64,000 nt of DNA. Source: CALMKX01 sp036274895. GTDB taxonomy: Bacteria > Acidobacteriota > Thermoanaerobaculia > Multivoradales > SZUA-115. Within the stretch, counting starts at the first letter, position 1. Each line of letters opens with the position of its first letter. Below, one piece after another: positions 17,001 through 25,593 of the stretch. The stretch is from NCBI GenBank assembly GCA_036274895.1, contig DASUEU010000039.1, positions 1-64,000 of the forward strand, read 5' to 3'. The position numbers were made by a program, and so were the translations under genes. The notes under the pieces were generated by a model. It was not told the DNA's origin, did not search any database, and saw only the letters and a program-made list of their open reading frames with translations.

Positions 17001-18074
17001 CTATGCACTCGGAGCCATACCCAGAGCTTTCTCCAGGGAGGCCCGGTCGGCGGCCCGGCGCAAGGCCTCGGCTGCCGTGACCCGCCCGCCCTGCACCAGC
17101 TCGACCAGGGAGTCGTCCATCAAGCGCATGCCCTGGCCCTTGCCTCCCTGGATCACCGACACCAGCATCGGGGTGTTGCCCTCGCGGATCAGGTTGGCCA
17201 CCCCCGAGGCCTTGAGCAGGATCTCGAAGGCGGCCACCCGGCCCTTGCCGTCGGCGGTGGGCAGCAGGAGCTGCGAGACGATGCCGACGATGGACTCGGC
17301 CAGAGTGGTGCGAATCTGCGGTTGCTCTTCCGGCGGGAAGGCGTCCACCAGGCGGTCGATGGTCTTGGCGGCGCTGTTGGTGTGCAGGGTGCCGAAGACC
17401 AGGGTGCCCATCTCCGCCGCCTTGATCGCCAGCGAGATGGTCTCGAGGTCGCGCATCTCACCGACCAGGATCACGTCCGCGTCCTGGCGCACGGCGGCCT
17501 TCAGGGCGGCGGCGAAGCTCGGCACATGGCGGCCCACCTCGCGCTGGGAGAAGACCGCCTTCTTGGTCGGATGCACGAACTCGATGGGGTCCTCGATGGT
17601 GAGGACGTGCTTCTCGTAGGTGGAGTTGATGCGGTCGATCACCGCCGCCAGAGTCGTCGACTTGCCCGAGCCGGTCGGCCCTGTGACCAGCACCAGACCG
17701 CTCCTCAGATGGGCCAGGGCCTCGATCGCCGACGGCAGGCCGAGCTGCTCGACGGTGGCGATCTTCTCCGGGATCATCCGGAAGACCGCCGCCGGCCCCT
17801 GCTCCTGGCGCAGGTAGTTGGCGCGGAAGCGGGCCACTCCTTCGAGGCCGTAGGCGAAGTCGAGGTCGCCGGTCTCGAGGTACTCCTGCCAGTCGGCGTC
17901 GTCGACCAGCTCGCGCAACAGCTCTCCGAGCGCCCCGGGGGAGAGCTTCTCCCAGCTCTTGATCTCCCCGAGATGGCCGCGCAGCCGCAGCCGCGGGCGC
18001 TGGCCCGAGGCCAGGTGGAGGTCCGAGCCGCCCTCGGCCTTGAGCATCTCGAACAGCTGGTGGAGACGGGCCAA
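17001..18074 (-). CDS. pilT: Type IV pilus retraction ATPase PilT
   Basis: A 357-aa hexameric ATPase of the PilT family, which depolymerises type IV pili for twitching motility. It has the N-terminal PAS-like half (SDLHLASGQRPRLRLRG), the Walker A GPTGSGKSTT, the Asp box, the PilT-specific Walker B segment VGEMRDLETI and the His box FGTLHTNSAAKTIDR. The length is typical. It follows a second pilT-like gene with a 13-bp gap, so both are probably expressed together; the duplicate arrangement resembles pilT/pilU pairs. Confidence 0.93.
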   Translation of the reverse strand: MARLHQLFEMLKAEGGSDLHLASGQRPRLRLRGHLGEIKSWEKLSPGALGELLRELVDDADWQEYLETGDLDFAYGLEGVARFRANYLRQEQGPAAVFRMIPEKIATVEQLGLPSAIEALAHLRSGLVLVTGPTGSGKSTTLAAVIDRINSTYEKHVLTIEDPIEFVHPTKKAVFSQREVGRHVPSFAAALKAAVRQDADVILVGEMRDLETISLAIKAAEMGTLVFGTLHTNSAAKTIDRLVDAFPPEEQPQIRTTLAESIVGIVSQLLLPTADGKGRVAAFEILLKASGVANLIREGNTPMLVSVIQGGKGQGMRLMDDSLVELVQGGRVTAAEALRRAADRASLEKALGMAPSA

Positions 18075-18087
18075 GCTCTCTTCCTCC

Positions 18088-19638
18088 TCAGGCGAAGCGT
18101 TTCGGATCCTCGGCCTGGCGGGCCGCCTCGTCCTTGCTGATGGTGCCGGCCTTGACCAGCTCGGCGAGCGAGGCGTCGAGCAGCATCATGCCGCGGCTGG
18201 CGCCGGTCTGGAGGATCGACTGGATCTGGAAGACCTTGTTCTCGCGGATCAGGTTGCCCACCGCCTTGGAGCCGATCAACACCTCGAGCGCGGCGACCCG
18301 GCCAGTGCCGTCCGCCCGCGGCACCAGCCGCTGCGAGACCACGGCGCGCAGGGACTCGGAGACCATGGTGCGGATCTGCGCTTGCTGGGAGGGCGGGAAG
18401 ACACCGAGCAGGCGGTGGATGGTGCGCAACGCCGAGCCGGTGTGGAGGGTGCCGAGCACCAGGTGGCCGGTCTCGGCGGCGGTCAGGGCGAGGGAGATGG
18501 TCTCGAGGTCGCGCAGCTCGCCGATCACGATCACGTCCGGGTCCTCTCGCAAGGCGGCGCGCAGGGCGCGGGCGAAGGAGGAGGTGTGGGGCCCGACCTC
18601 GCGCTGGTTGACCAGGCCCTGGCGCGAGGTGTGGACGAACTCGATGGGGTCCTCGAGGGTGATGATGTGGTCCGCGCGGGTCTCGATCAGCTGGTGGACC
18701 AAGGCCGCCATGGTCGAAGACTTGCCGCAGCCCGCCGGGCCGGTGAACAGCACCAGCCCCTGGTGGAGCTCGGTGAGCGAGGAGAGGCTGGCCGGCAGGC
18801 CTAGACCTTCGAGGGTGGGCGGGCGCGCCGGGATGGCCCGGAAGGCGGCGTCGAGCCCGCGCAGCTGACGATAGACATTGCCACGGAAGCGGCCCACCCC
18901 GGGCAGGCTGTGGGCGAGGTCGAGCTGCTGCTCTTCCTCGAGGCGAGCCTGCTGCACCGGGTTCAAGAGGGGCAGGACCAGGCGCTCGGACTCCTCCGCC
19001 GTCAGGGGGCCGCCCGAGACGTCCGAGAGGCGACCGTTCCAGCGCAGCTTGAGCGGCGCCCCGGCGTGGACGTGCAGGTCGCTCGCGCCCACCTCGATGG
19101 TGCGCTCCAGCAGCTCGTTGAGCTTGCTCTGCCCCGGGCGGTAGACGAACGCCGCCGGCCCCCCGCCCCGGCGCGGCGAGGAGCCGCCGGGCGCGGCCTC
19201 GACCGGCGCGCTTGCGGGCTTGGCAGTGCCTGCTGGGCTGGACGGGGCTGGAGAGGGAGCGTGGGCGATGGCCGGGGGCGGGGGGGCCGCCGGCGGGGCG
19301 GAAGGCCCCTTGGCCAGCTCCCGGGCCATGGCCTCGACGATCGAGCTCTCCCCGCTCGCCGCGAGTAGCGGGCCGACCGCCGGGGCCGATGCCAGAGGGC
19401 TGGGCGCAGGGGCCGGCTCCACTGCCTCCCCCCGCCGGCGCAGGTACTCCTCCCGCGCTGCTCGCAGCTGGGCCACCTGCTCCTTCGAGAGGTAGCCCTC
19501 CCCCTCCAGAAACCGCCCCAGCTCCGGCACCCCGGCCGAGCGCCAGGTCCGCAGCATCTGCGCCACCTGCTCGTTGCTGAGCAGCTTGAGATGCAACGCC
19601 AACCGGGGCAGCAGCAGCTCGTAGTCGGATTCGGGCAT
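18088..19638 (-). CDS. PilT/PilU-type ATPase with extra N-terminal region
   Basis: A 516-aa protein. The last about 340 residues are a complete PilT-type ATPase: ASDLHVHAGAPLKLRWNG, Walker A GPAGCGKSST, IGELRDLETI and GTLHTGSALRTIHRL. The GELRD sequence differs from the GEMRD of canonical PilT. Ahead of this is a short helical domain (residues about 1-65, with two copies of a ...EQVAQ.L... helix) and a long Pro/Ala-rich linker (about 70-165). It is probably an accessory retraction ATPase like PilU, with the N-terminal helices acting as a docking site; that role is inferred. It is the first of two co-directional pilT-like genes. Confidence 0.85.
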   Translation of the reverse strand: MPESDYELLLPRLALHLKLLSNEQVAQMLRTWRSAGVPELGRFLEGEGYLSKEQVAQLRAAREEYLRRRGEAVEPAPAPSPLASAPAVGPLLAASGESSIVEAMARELAKGPSAPPAAPPPPAIAHAPSPAPSSPAGTAKPASAPVEAAPGGSSPRRGGGPAAFVYRPGQSKLNELLERTIEVGASDLHVHAGAPLKLRWNGRLSDVSGGPLTAEESERLVLPLLNPVQQARLEEEQQLDLAHSLPGVGRFRGNVYRQLRGLDAAFRAIPARPPTLEGLGLPASLSSLTELHQGLVLFTGPAGCGKSSTMAALVHQLIETRADHIITLEDPIEFVHTSRQGLVNQREVGPHTSSFARALRAALREDPDVIVIGELRDLETISLALTAAETGHLVLGTLHTGSALRTIHRLLGVFPPSQQAQIRTMVSESLRAVVSQRLVPRADGTGRVAALEVLIGSKAVGNLIRENKVFQIQSILQTGASRGMMLLDASLAELVKAGTISKDEAARQAEDPKRFA

Positions 19639-19724
19639 GGTGAAGGGGGGAGGCTACGGCATGGGTGGGGAGGGGGTCAAACGGGGGGCCTCTCCGGCCT
19701 CATTACCGTGGTACTCTGCCGCTC

Positions 19725-19985
19725 ATGAAGCTCGCCGAATCTCGCGTGACCGCCCAGGGCCAGATCTCCGTGCCGGCCGAGGTCCGGCGCCGGCTGGGCG
19801 TCGGCCCCGGTGCGGTGCTCGAGTGGAGCGCCGAGGGGGGCTCGATCCTCGTGCGCCGAGCCGGCAAGTACACCTCCGCGGACCTCCATCGCGCGCTCTT
19901 CCCCACGCCTCCCGCGCCGCGGACTCTCGAAGAGATGAAAGAAGGGCTGCGCCAGCACGCGAGAGAGCGGCATGCGCGCCGTTGA
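19725..19985 (+). CDS. AbrB/MazE-type antitoxin
   Basis: An 86-aa protein with an N-terminal swapped-hairpin AbrB DNA-binding domain: SRVTAQGQISVPAEVRRRLG followed by PGAVLEWSAEGGSILV. The C-terminal half (EEMKEGLRQHARERHA) is the usual toxin-binding tail. It overlaps the PIN toxin gene by 14 bp, the normal layout of a VapBC-like pair, and should repress its own operon and neutralise the toxin. Confidence 0.85.
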   Translation: MKLAESRVTAQGQISVPAEVRRRLGVGPGAVLEWSAEGGSILVRRAGKYTSADLHRALFPTPPAPRTLEEMKEGLRQHARERHARR

Positions 19986-20358
19986 CACCAACGTCCTGGT
20001 GCGGCTGCTCACGCGCGACGACCCCGGGCAGCTGGCCGCGGCAGAGGACTTCATCGCCCCGGGAGCCTGGGTCTCCCACGTGGTGCTGGTCGAGGCGAGC
20101 TGGGTGCTCAGCTCGGTCTACGAGGTCCCACCGAGCGCGCTCGCGACCTCGCTCGAGATGCTCCTCGATCACCAGAGCCTGGTGGTCCAGGACCCCGAGA
20201 CCGTAGCCGCCGCCGTCGCCCGCTTCCAAGAGAAGCCCGCCCTCGGCTTCTCCGACAGCCTGATTCTCGAGCTGGCCAGGAAGGCCGGGCACCTGCCCCT
20301 GGGGACTTTCGACCGGGAGCTGGGGAAGGTGGCGGGGACGGTGGGGTTGGTGGGGTAG
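19972..20358 (+). CDS. PIN-domain toxin (VapC-like)
   Basis: A 128-aa PIN-domain ribonuclease. The acidic active-site residues are in place: the first Asp in MRAVDTNVLVRLL, a Glu in VLVEASWVLS, and the Asp pair in GFSDSLILELA and GTFDREL. Members of the family cut tRNA, rRNA or mRNA when freed from antitoxin. It overlaps the AbrB-type antitoxin gene. The pair appears intact, unlike the other toxin loci of this window. Confidence 0.88.
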   Translation: MRAVDTNVLVRLLTRDDPGQLAAAEDFIAPGAWVSHVVLVEASWVLSSVYEVPPSALATSLEMLLDHQSLVVQDPETVAAAVARFQEKPALGFSDSLILELARKAGHLPLGTFDRELGKVAGTVGLVG

Positions 20359-20453
20359 GGGGGCGACCATTCTTCCCAGGAGTAGACAATCGATCGTCGA
20401 GTATCCGCCGCGCCAAGCAGACGGTTCGTGCGACAGCGACTGAAGTGCGAGGC

Positions 20454-21509
20454 TCACCCTCGAAGGAAGACCAGTCCTCTCCTCTCCCAGAACTTCCTCA
20501 AAGTCCAAATCGGCGTCATCACTGCGAAGCCCCCCAGGACCGAACCGCCGATCACCATCCCCAGGGGCTCTCGTGTCTCCCGGTCAACGACCATAGCGCC
20601 AGAGTCACCTGGTCCTGCGAAAGCCGGGCCCTCACCCTTTGCGTCCTTCACCGGCCTGATCTTGAACTGACATCGAAACCAGTAAGGCTCACCCTCGGCC
20701 CCCAAGAGCTTAACAAGACACAGCTTCCTCTCGACATAGCCAAATGTCGAGTGTGGCTCTCTAACACCACACTTCTGTACTGCTGTGCCCGGCTTTGGCT
20801 CGCAGCACGAAAGATCCGAAAGTGGTCCGAAGCTCCCGAAACACGTTGTGCGTTGCCTCCAGTCGAATTCCTCTGTGATCCGCACAATGGCAGCATCCAG
20901 GCGCGAGGCCCGTTCGACCGTGCAAGGAGCGCACCGTGGCCGCACAATTGCGTCGTGTAGTCGCCCCACGAGCCTAGAAACTCCTGGGCTGGGATGACCC
21001 TTAACATCTTGATAGATCGCCCCATCATCCTTGAAAGGAGGCGGCAAATGAATAGGCTTCTTCTGGGGGCGACTAGCACCCTGCCCCTGTAGAATGGGGT
21101 TGGGCGTCGACCACCAGAAGTTCGTTGCTGTATGGGCAGCCGTGAGTAAGTACAGGGTCGTGCCGTCTCCCCTAGACAATAGACAGCTCAATGTGCCGGT
21201 GGGGCCGCCCGGCAGTCCGTTCTCAAATCTGAGCACACCAGCACTCGGCCTCAGCTCCCTTTGGAACAGGTGAAGGTCATCAACAAGATCCACTTCGATT
21301 TCGAAGTCAGATGGCCAAGAGAAATCCGTCGCGAGCGCACGGATCTTGCTGCTGACTTTCTCTGCCTGATCTGCGCTTTGTCTTGGGACCAGAAGAACCA
21401 GTTTCGGAGGCCTTGAATATAGATCCAGCGAGTAGCCCGAGAATAAGCTACTTGCAAGAAGACGCTCCAGCCTCATCCGAAATGAGAGCAGCATGGCTCT
21501 GTTAGTCAT
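20454..21509 (-). CDS. Trypsin-like serine protease (S1 fold) of CHAT operon
   Basis: A 351-aa protein with no signal peptide. A full chymotrypsin-type triad is visible: His126 in LLTAAHTATN, Asp205 in SRLDAAIVRI and Ser303 in AGPGDSGAMVVD, followed by PLGMVIGGS as in the S1 fold. The first about 85 residues form a separate domain (KLVLLVPRQ... through EIEVDLVDDLH). Because it seems to be cytoplasmic, it may be activated by, or cleave, its operon partners. GGAGG lies before the ATG and only 20 bp separate it from the unknown gene upstream. Base composition is clearly lower in GC (around 53% by eye) than flanking genes, suggesting transfer. Confidence 0.8.
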   Translation of the reverse strand: MTNRAMLLSFRMRLERLLASSLFSGYSLDLYSRPPKLVLLVPRQSADQAEKVSSKIRALATDFSWPSDFEIEVDLVDDLHLFQRELRPSAGVLRFENGLPGGPTGTLSCLLSRGDGTTLYLLTAAHTATNFWWSTPNPILQGQGASRPQKKPIHLPPPFKDDGAIYQDVKGHPSPGVSRLVGRLHDAIVRPRCAPCTVERASRLDAAIVRITEEFDWRQRTTCFGSFGPLSDLSCCEPKPGTAVQKCGVREPHSTFGYVERKLCLVKLLGAEGEPYWFRCQFKIRPVKDAKGEGPAFAGPGDSGAMVVDRETREPLGMVIGGSVLGGFAVMTPIWTLRKFWERRGLVFLRG

Positions 21510-21529
21510 CCTCGAACCTCCTGCCCCGT

Positions 21530-22573
21530 CTAAAGGCTCATTACTGCGCCGGCACAGGGTTTGTCACGTATTCCGAAGAAGCTCTCAGGTGCCGGATGTG
21601 GTACCGGGAGCTCACCGAGCACCACTTTGTCCCGTTCCTCGCTCAGCTTCTCATAGAAGGCCTGAAAATCCATGTCGGGCAAGACGAGACGACTAAACCC
21701 TTCTTCTTCGAAGAGGAGCTCAGGCTCTCGATTAGAGATCTTCACCTCGAGTACAGGGCGAGATGCGCCCGGTGCGAAGCCGAGGACGACTTGTCGCTCG
21801 ACCACTTCGTTGGCTAGTCTCTTGATCTCAATTCGTACATCGCCGCGGACGTCAAAGAACTCGAGCGCCAGGGAGTTGCCAATGCCACGATTCCATTCAA
21901 AATGACTCGGGTCCGCCGGAGGAGCGAAGTTCCAGACCGCTACTTCGCCATTGACGAGGCGATTGAACTCATGAGTCCTCAGCCTTCCTCCTGAGCACTC
22001 TACCCGAGCGATAAGTCCCTCGGGGAAGGGGCCTCGATAGGAAGGCATGAAGTCTTCACGTACTCGCTGAGCTGCCTTGTTGTTCTTGGCGATCTGATCG
22101 AGGGCCGGCAGCCAGTACAGGCTTTCTAGCTCCTCCAGATCGGCAAGTGTAGGCTTCTTAGGGTCGTCGGCTTTCGGGTTTCTGGGAAGGGCACTGGCGA
22201 AGCTGAAGGTGGCCGCGTTCTCGGCATCCAGGTGAAACCGGATCTGTTCCCGACGAAGAGACAGGATCCCTGTCTCATCTCGCTCAGAGATGTCCCTGCA
22301 CACCAAATCGACGCGGCGTGTTGTACCTTCTCGCAAGTCACCTAGTCGAAACTGCATCAGCGGGAAGTGCGGCTCACGAAGTTTGGGAAGGCTCACATTT
22401 TTAGCATCGCTGCCCAGCGTGATGCCTGGTCGACGAAGGTCTGGAAGAAGCACCGTGAGGGACCGAATCTTCTTATCCTGTGGCTTTAGGCATTGCCCAT
22501 TTTTCACGAAGAAGGGGTACTCGGGCACATAGGCACACACCCCCTCAAAAACCACTCTGAACGTATACGACAC
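21530..22573 (-). CDS. Unknown middle gene of CHAT/trypsin operon
   Basis: A 347-aa protein that I do not recognise. It starts MSYTFRVVFEGVCAYVPEYP and seems to be mainly beta, with no signal peptide and no transmembrane helix. Notable segments are SLTVLLPDLRRPGI, PHFPLMQFRL and HFEWNRGIGNSLALEFFDV. It begins with a GTG directly after the TAG of the CHAT gene, with no intervening base, so its translation depends on that gene. Its GC content is low like the trypsin-like gene below it. Being sandwiched between two proteases, it is a good candidate for a substrate or effector, but this is inference. Confidence 0.75.
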   Translation of the reverse strand: MSYTFRVVFEGVCAYVPEYPFFVKNGQCLKPQDKKIRSLTVLLPDLRRPGITLGSDAKNVSLPKLREPHFPLMQFRLGDLREGTTRRVDLVCRDISERDETGILSLRREQIRFHLDAENAATFSFASALPRNPKADDPKKPTLADLEELESLYWLPALDQIAKNNKAAQRVREDFMPSYRGPFPEGLIARVECSGGRLRTHEFNRLVNGEVAVWNFAPPADPSHFEWNRGIGNSLALEFFDVRGDVRIEIKRLANEVVERQVVLGFAPGASRPVLEVKISNREPELLFEEEGFSRLVLPDMDFQAFYEKLSEERDKVVLGELPVPHPAPESFFGIRDKPCAGAVMSL

Positions 22574-25447
22574 CTAGTCCTCCCTCCTGAAGGTCCCCGC
22601 CTCGATTGCCATCACCCCTCCCCACGCCCAGGGCCTCCCTCTCCAATCGGCCAGCTCCTCGCGTGCCCTCCTCAGAGCCGACCCTGCATCACCCTCCTCC
22701 CGATACTCGTGGTGAAACTGCGGGAACAGCGCTAGGGCGTCGGTATCGCGGATGGGCCACAGGGTTCCCACCACCGCCCCCACTCCGCGCGCCAAGAAAG
22801 GCCGCGCCAGACCGCCGAGGCCCTCGCCTGCGGCAGGGGTCGCGGTGCTTTCACAGGCCGCGAGTACCACCAACCGGGTCCTCGGCAGGGGCGGCAGCTC
22901 CCGCCAGAGCTGGTCCAATCGGACGGTTTCCATGGGCAATGCCAACCAGCTCCAGCTGTCCTCGCGTGAGTTGGCGGCGGCATGGGTGGCGAGATGGACC
23001 ACTTCGGCTCTCGGGAGGCAACTTCGCAGGCTCACCCAGTCCCTCACCGGGCAATCGAGCGCCGTTGCCGCGCCGTAGGCGTTCCGGACGGCGAAAGCCT
23101 CCTCGGAGGCTCTGGGAAGGTCGCTCAAACCGAGCGCCGAGAAACCCTCGAAGCCCAAGCTGAGGACCGAGCCCGGCCGCTTGGAGGTGTCTGGCTGTTG
23201 CGAACCTCTGAGCAGCGCGCGCAGGCTGGGAGCCAGGCTGATCTGGAAGTCCTCGTCGAGATACCGTTCACGACCGGGATCCCAGACGCCCCGGAACGGT
23301 ACCCCGTGAATCTCGGAGTCGGGGAGGATCACCAGCCGCTCCGTCCCCGCCGCCAGCTCGGCGAGGACCGGCGCGACGAGCAGCCGCCACAGCTCGGCAG
23401 TGGAACGCCGCCAACCCTCCAGATCCTCCTCCTCGGCCGCAGCTCGAACGGCCTTCAGACTGCTTTCGAGCCCCGGGCCCACGGCCAGGGGCACCGTACG
23501 CAGCGACCCCGCCGAAAGCACGAAGGCGACCGCCGATCGAGCGCCCGCGGGCGAGCCCAGAACGACGTACTCGACGACCGCAGTGCCGGGCGGGATCTGG
23601 GCCAGGGCAGCCGCGAGGTCAGCGGCGCTGAACGGCAGGAACCAACGGTTGAGGCGCGGTGCGAGGCGGTCCCGCATCTCTTCGGACAGCAGGAAGGCCG
23701 TGAGATTGGCCGATTCGGTCTCCGCAGCGAGGTGGAGTTCGATCAACCGTTCGAAGATCTCCCTCAAAGCCGGAGGCGCACCGATCTCGGCCGCCTCGGG
23801 AAGGAATCGCAGGTCCTGGTCCCACCGGCGCAGGCTCACCAGCCCCGCCTCCAGCTCGGCGCGGGCCTCGGACTGGCGACCTAGGTCGGACAACACGTTC
23901 GCTCTCGCCAGGCGCGCCTCGGCCACGTTCGCCGGTGACCGCAGGGCTTCGAGTCCGGCGATCGCCACCAGGTAGAGCCGTGCGGCCTCTTCGAGCTCGG
24001 GCAGAGCTGCCTCGGGCTCCCTGCCGAGCAGCTCAGCCCGAGCCAGAGCGACGTCCAGCTCGGTGCGCTTCTTCTCAAGGGAATCCGGCAGGAAGTGGAG
24101 AGTTTGCTCGGCCTTTTCGAGCTCGATCCCGGCGGCTCGAGTGTCACCCAGGCTCTTCGCCAGCCGGATGCGGCCATCCACCGGACAGAACCGGCGCTCC
24201 GGCATCTCTCGGCAAGCCTCGGTCGCTTCTCGCCACAGTGGGATCGCCGCGGAAGAGGCGGTGCTGGCTACGGTGTTACCCGCGACCCAGTACACGGAGT
24301 ATCGGTCCCAGGGATCGGCGATGCCCGGAGCAACCGCCAGGGCCGCCATCACCTCAACCATCGCCTCCTCGGTCTGCCCCAAGGCATCGAAGATCTCGGC
24401 GCGCATGGCTCGGCTCACGGCAGCCTTCCCCACGTCACCAAGCTCCTCGTACCGCCGCTGCGCATCCGCGTACTGGTCGAGCGCCGGCCGGAAGCGGCCG
24501 TCCAGGCTGGTGCGATAGGCCAGAAACTTGGCGGCCGAGGCCGCGAGGTGCGGAAGGCCCAACACATCGGCCTCGGTGAGAAGAGCGCGAATCTCCGGCT
24601 CCCGGGGTGAGGGCTGGCCGCGGAGATTCTCGAGGCGGTCTTCGATAGAAGCGGCCCGGGACGATGCGAAGGCCACCCCGCGTCCGCCGGGCACCGTAGC
24701 CGCTTGGGTGCCCTGCCTCATGGTGTGGAAGGCCAACCTCTCGGCAGCCGCCTGCGCCTCATCTGCCCAGGGCGGCCGAGGGGCGAGCGCAAGGAAGCCG
24801 CGCCAGGCTTCTTCCGCCTGGATCGGCAGGTGCAGGGCTTCGAGCAGCAAGGCGCGGTTGAAAAGCGCCTCTGCCAAGTCGGCGGCCAAGGAGCAGGCAT
24901 CCTCGGCCGCCGCCAACGCAGTGAAGTAGAGCAAGGGCGGGCCGCCCCCAACCGCCCGCCCGAACCGCACCGCCGCCAGGTCCGAGAGCAGCCTGGCCCG
25001 GTGCCGGGCATCCGCCGCCTCCCCCACCCGCTTCAGCTCCGCCACCAGCGCCTGCTCGGCAGTCTTGAGCTTCTCCGGGTTGGTGGGATCGAGGCGCAGG
25101 GTGAGGAGCTGGCTCTCGAGGCTCACGAGGTGGCCCCGGCCACCACGGGCGCTCCCCGAGGTGCCAGGCACTTCGGGAGCCGGCAGAGGGCGGACGATCA
25201 GGCGGGCGCCCGTGGGCGCGAGCGTGCGGGGAGCCTCGCGATCCAGGGTCTCGAGCTTCTCCTGCTGACTCGGGCCGAAGGAGTCGAGGAAGACCCCCAA
25301 CCAGCCCTGCCACGCCAGCACCGCCACGGCAGGCGTCAGCCCGAGCAGCACTGCCGCCGCGAGCCTCGGAACCCTACCGACAGGCGCTCGAAGTCGTCCC
25401 ACACCCCCTCCGCAAGCTTCGGAGAGCTTCCTTGCCGATCTGCGCAT
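22574..25447 (-). CDS. Membrane-anchored TPR-CHAT caspase-like protease
   Basis: A 957-aa protein. One hydrophobic helix near residues 28-50 (LAAAVLLGLTPAVAVLAW) should anchor it in the membrane. A long helical region follows with TPR-like repeats (for example ALFNRALLLEALHLPIQAEEAW). The last about 300 residues are a CHAT domain, with the caspase-like dyad His822 in VVHLATHAAA and Cys865 in VVLAACESTA, then GGLARPFLARGVGAVVGTLW. In other systems CHAT proteases cut partner proteins when TPRs sense a signal. The in-frame ATG 69 bp upstream is less likely. A palindromic repeat at 25158-25177 is embedded in the coding sequence. GC is high, unlike the two genes that follow. Confidence 0.85.
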   Translation of the reverse strand: MRRSARKLSEACGGGVGRLRAPVGRVPRLAAAVLLGLTPAVAVLAWQGWLGVFLDSFGPSQQEKLETLDREAPRTLAPTGARLIVRPLPAPEVPGTSGSARGGRGHLVSLESQLLTLRLDPTNPEKLKTAEQALVAELKRVGEAADARHRARLLSDLAAVRFGRAVGGGPPLLYFTALAAAEDACSLAADLAEALFNRALLLEALHLPIQAEEAWRGFLALAPRPPWADEAQAAAERLAFHTMRQGTQAATVPGGRGVAFASSRAASIEDRLENLRGQPSPREPEIRALLTEADVLGLPHLAASAAKFLAYRTSLDGRFRPALDQYADAQRRYEELGDVGKAAVSRAMRAEIFDALGQTEEAMVEVMAALAVAPGIADPWDRYSVYWVAGNTVASTASSAAIPLWREATEACREMPERRFCPVDGRIRLAKSLGDTRAAGIELEKAEQTLHFLPDSLEKKRTELDVALARAELLGREPEAALPELEEAARLYLVAIAGLEALRSPANVAEARLARANVLSDLGRQSEARAELEAGLVSLRRWDQDLRFLPEAAEIGAPPALREIFERLIELHLAAETESANLTAFLLSEEMRDRLAPRLNRWFLPFSAADLAAALAQIPPGTAVVEYVVLGSPAGARSAVAFVLSAGSLRTVPLAVGPGLESSLKAVRAAAEEEDLEGWRRSTAELWRLLVAPVLAELAAGTERLVILPDSEIHGVPFRGVWDPGRERYLDEDFQISLAPSLRALLRGSQQPDTSKRPGSVLSLGFEGFSALGLSDLPRASEEAFAVRNAYGAATALDCPVRDWVSLRSCLPRAEVVHLATHAAANSREDSWSWLALPMETVRLDQLWRELPPLPRTRLVVLAACESTATPAAGEGLGGLARPFLARGVGAVVGTLWPIRDTDALALFPQFHHEYREEGDAGSALRRAREELADWRGRPWAWGGVMAIEAGTFRRED
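25158..25177 (+). repeat. Dispersed palindromic repeat inside CHAT gene
   Basis: An exact GAGGTGCCAGGCACTTCGGG consensus copy located within the TPR-CHAT reading frame, where it encodes PEVPGTSG on the minus strand in a linker after the membrane helix. Confidence 0.85.
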
Positions 25448-25593
25448 GGACTGCGATGCCGCAGATGGTAGCACGCCTCTCTTGGACGGGCACGGAGTGC
25501 TGCTTTTCGCGGCCACCCCTCCCCCTGAAACGAACCCCCACCCCCCGGCGTAGGGGAGGAAGAACCACTTCGAGCCTCTGGGGGGGCCGCATC

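Noticed and set aside
21530..22573. Idea that the middle gene of the CHAT operon is a bacterial gasdermin.
   Set aside because: It is longer than gasdermins, lacks their N-terminal Cys and typical start, and no similarity is visible by eye.
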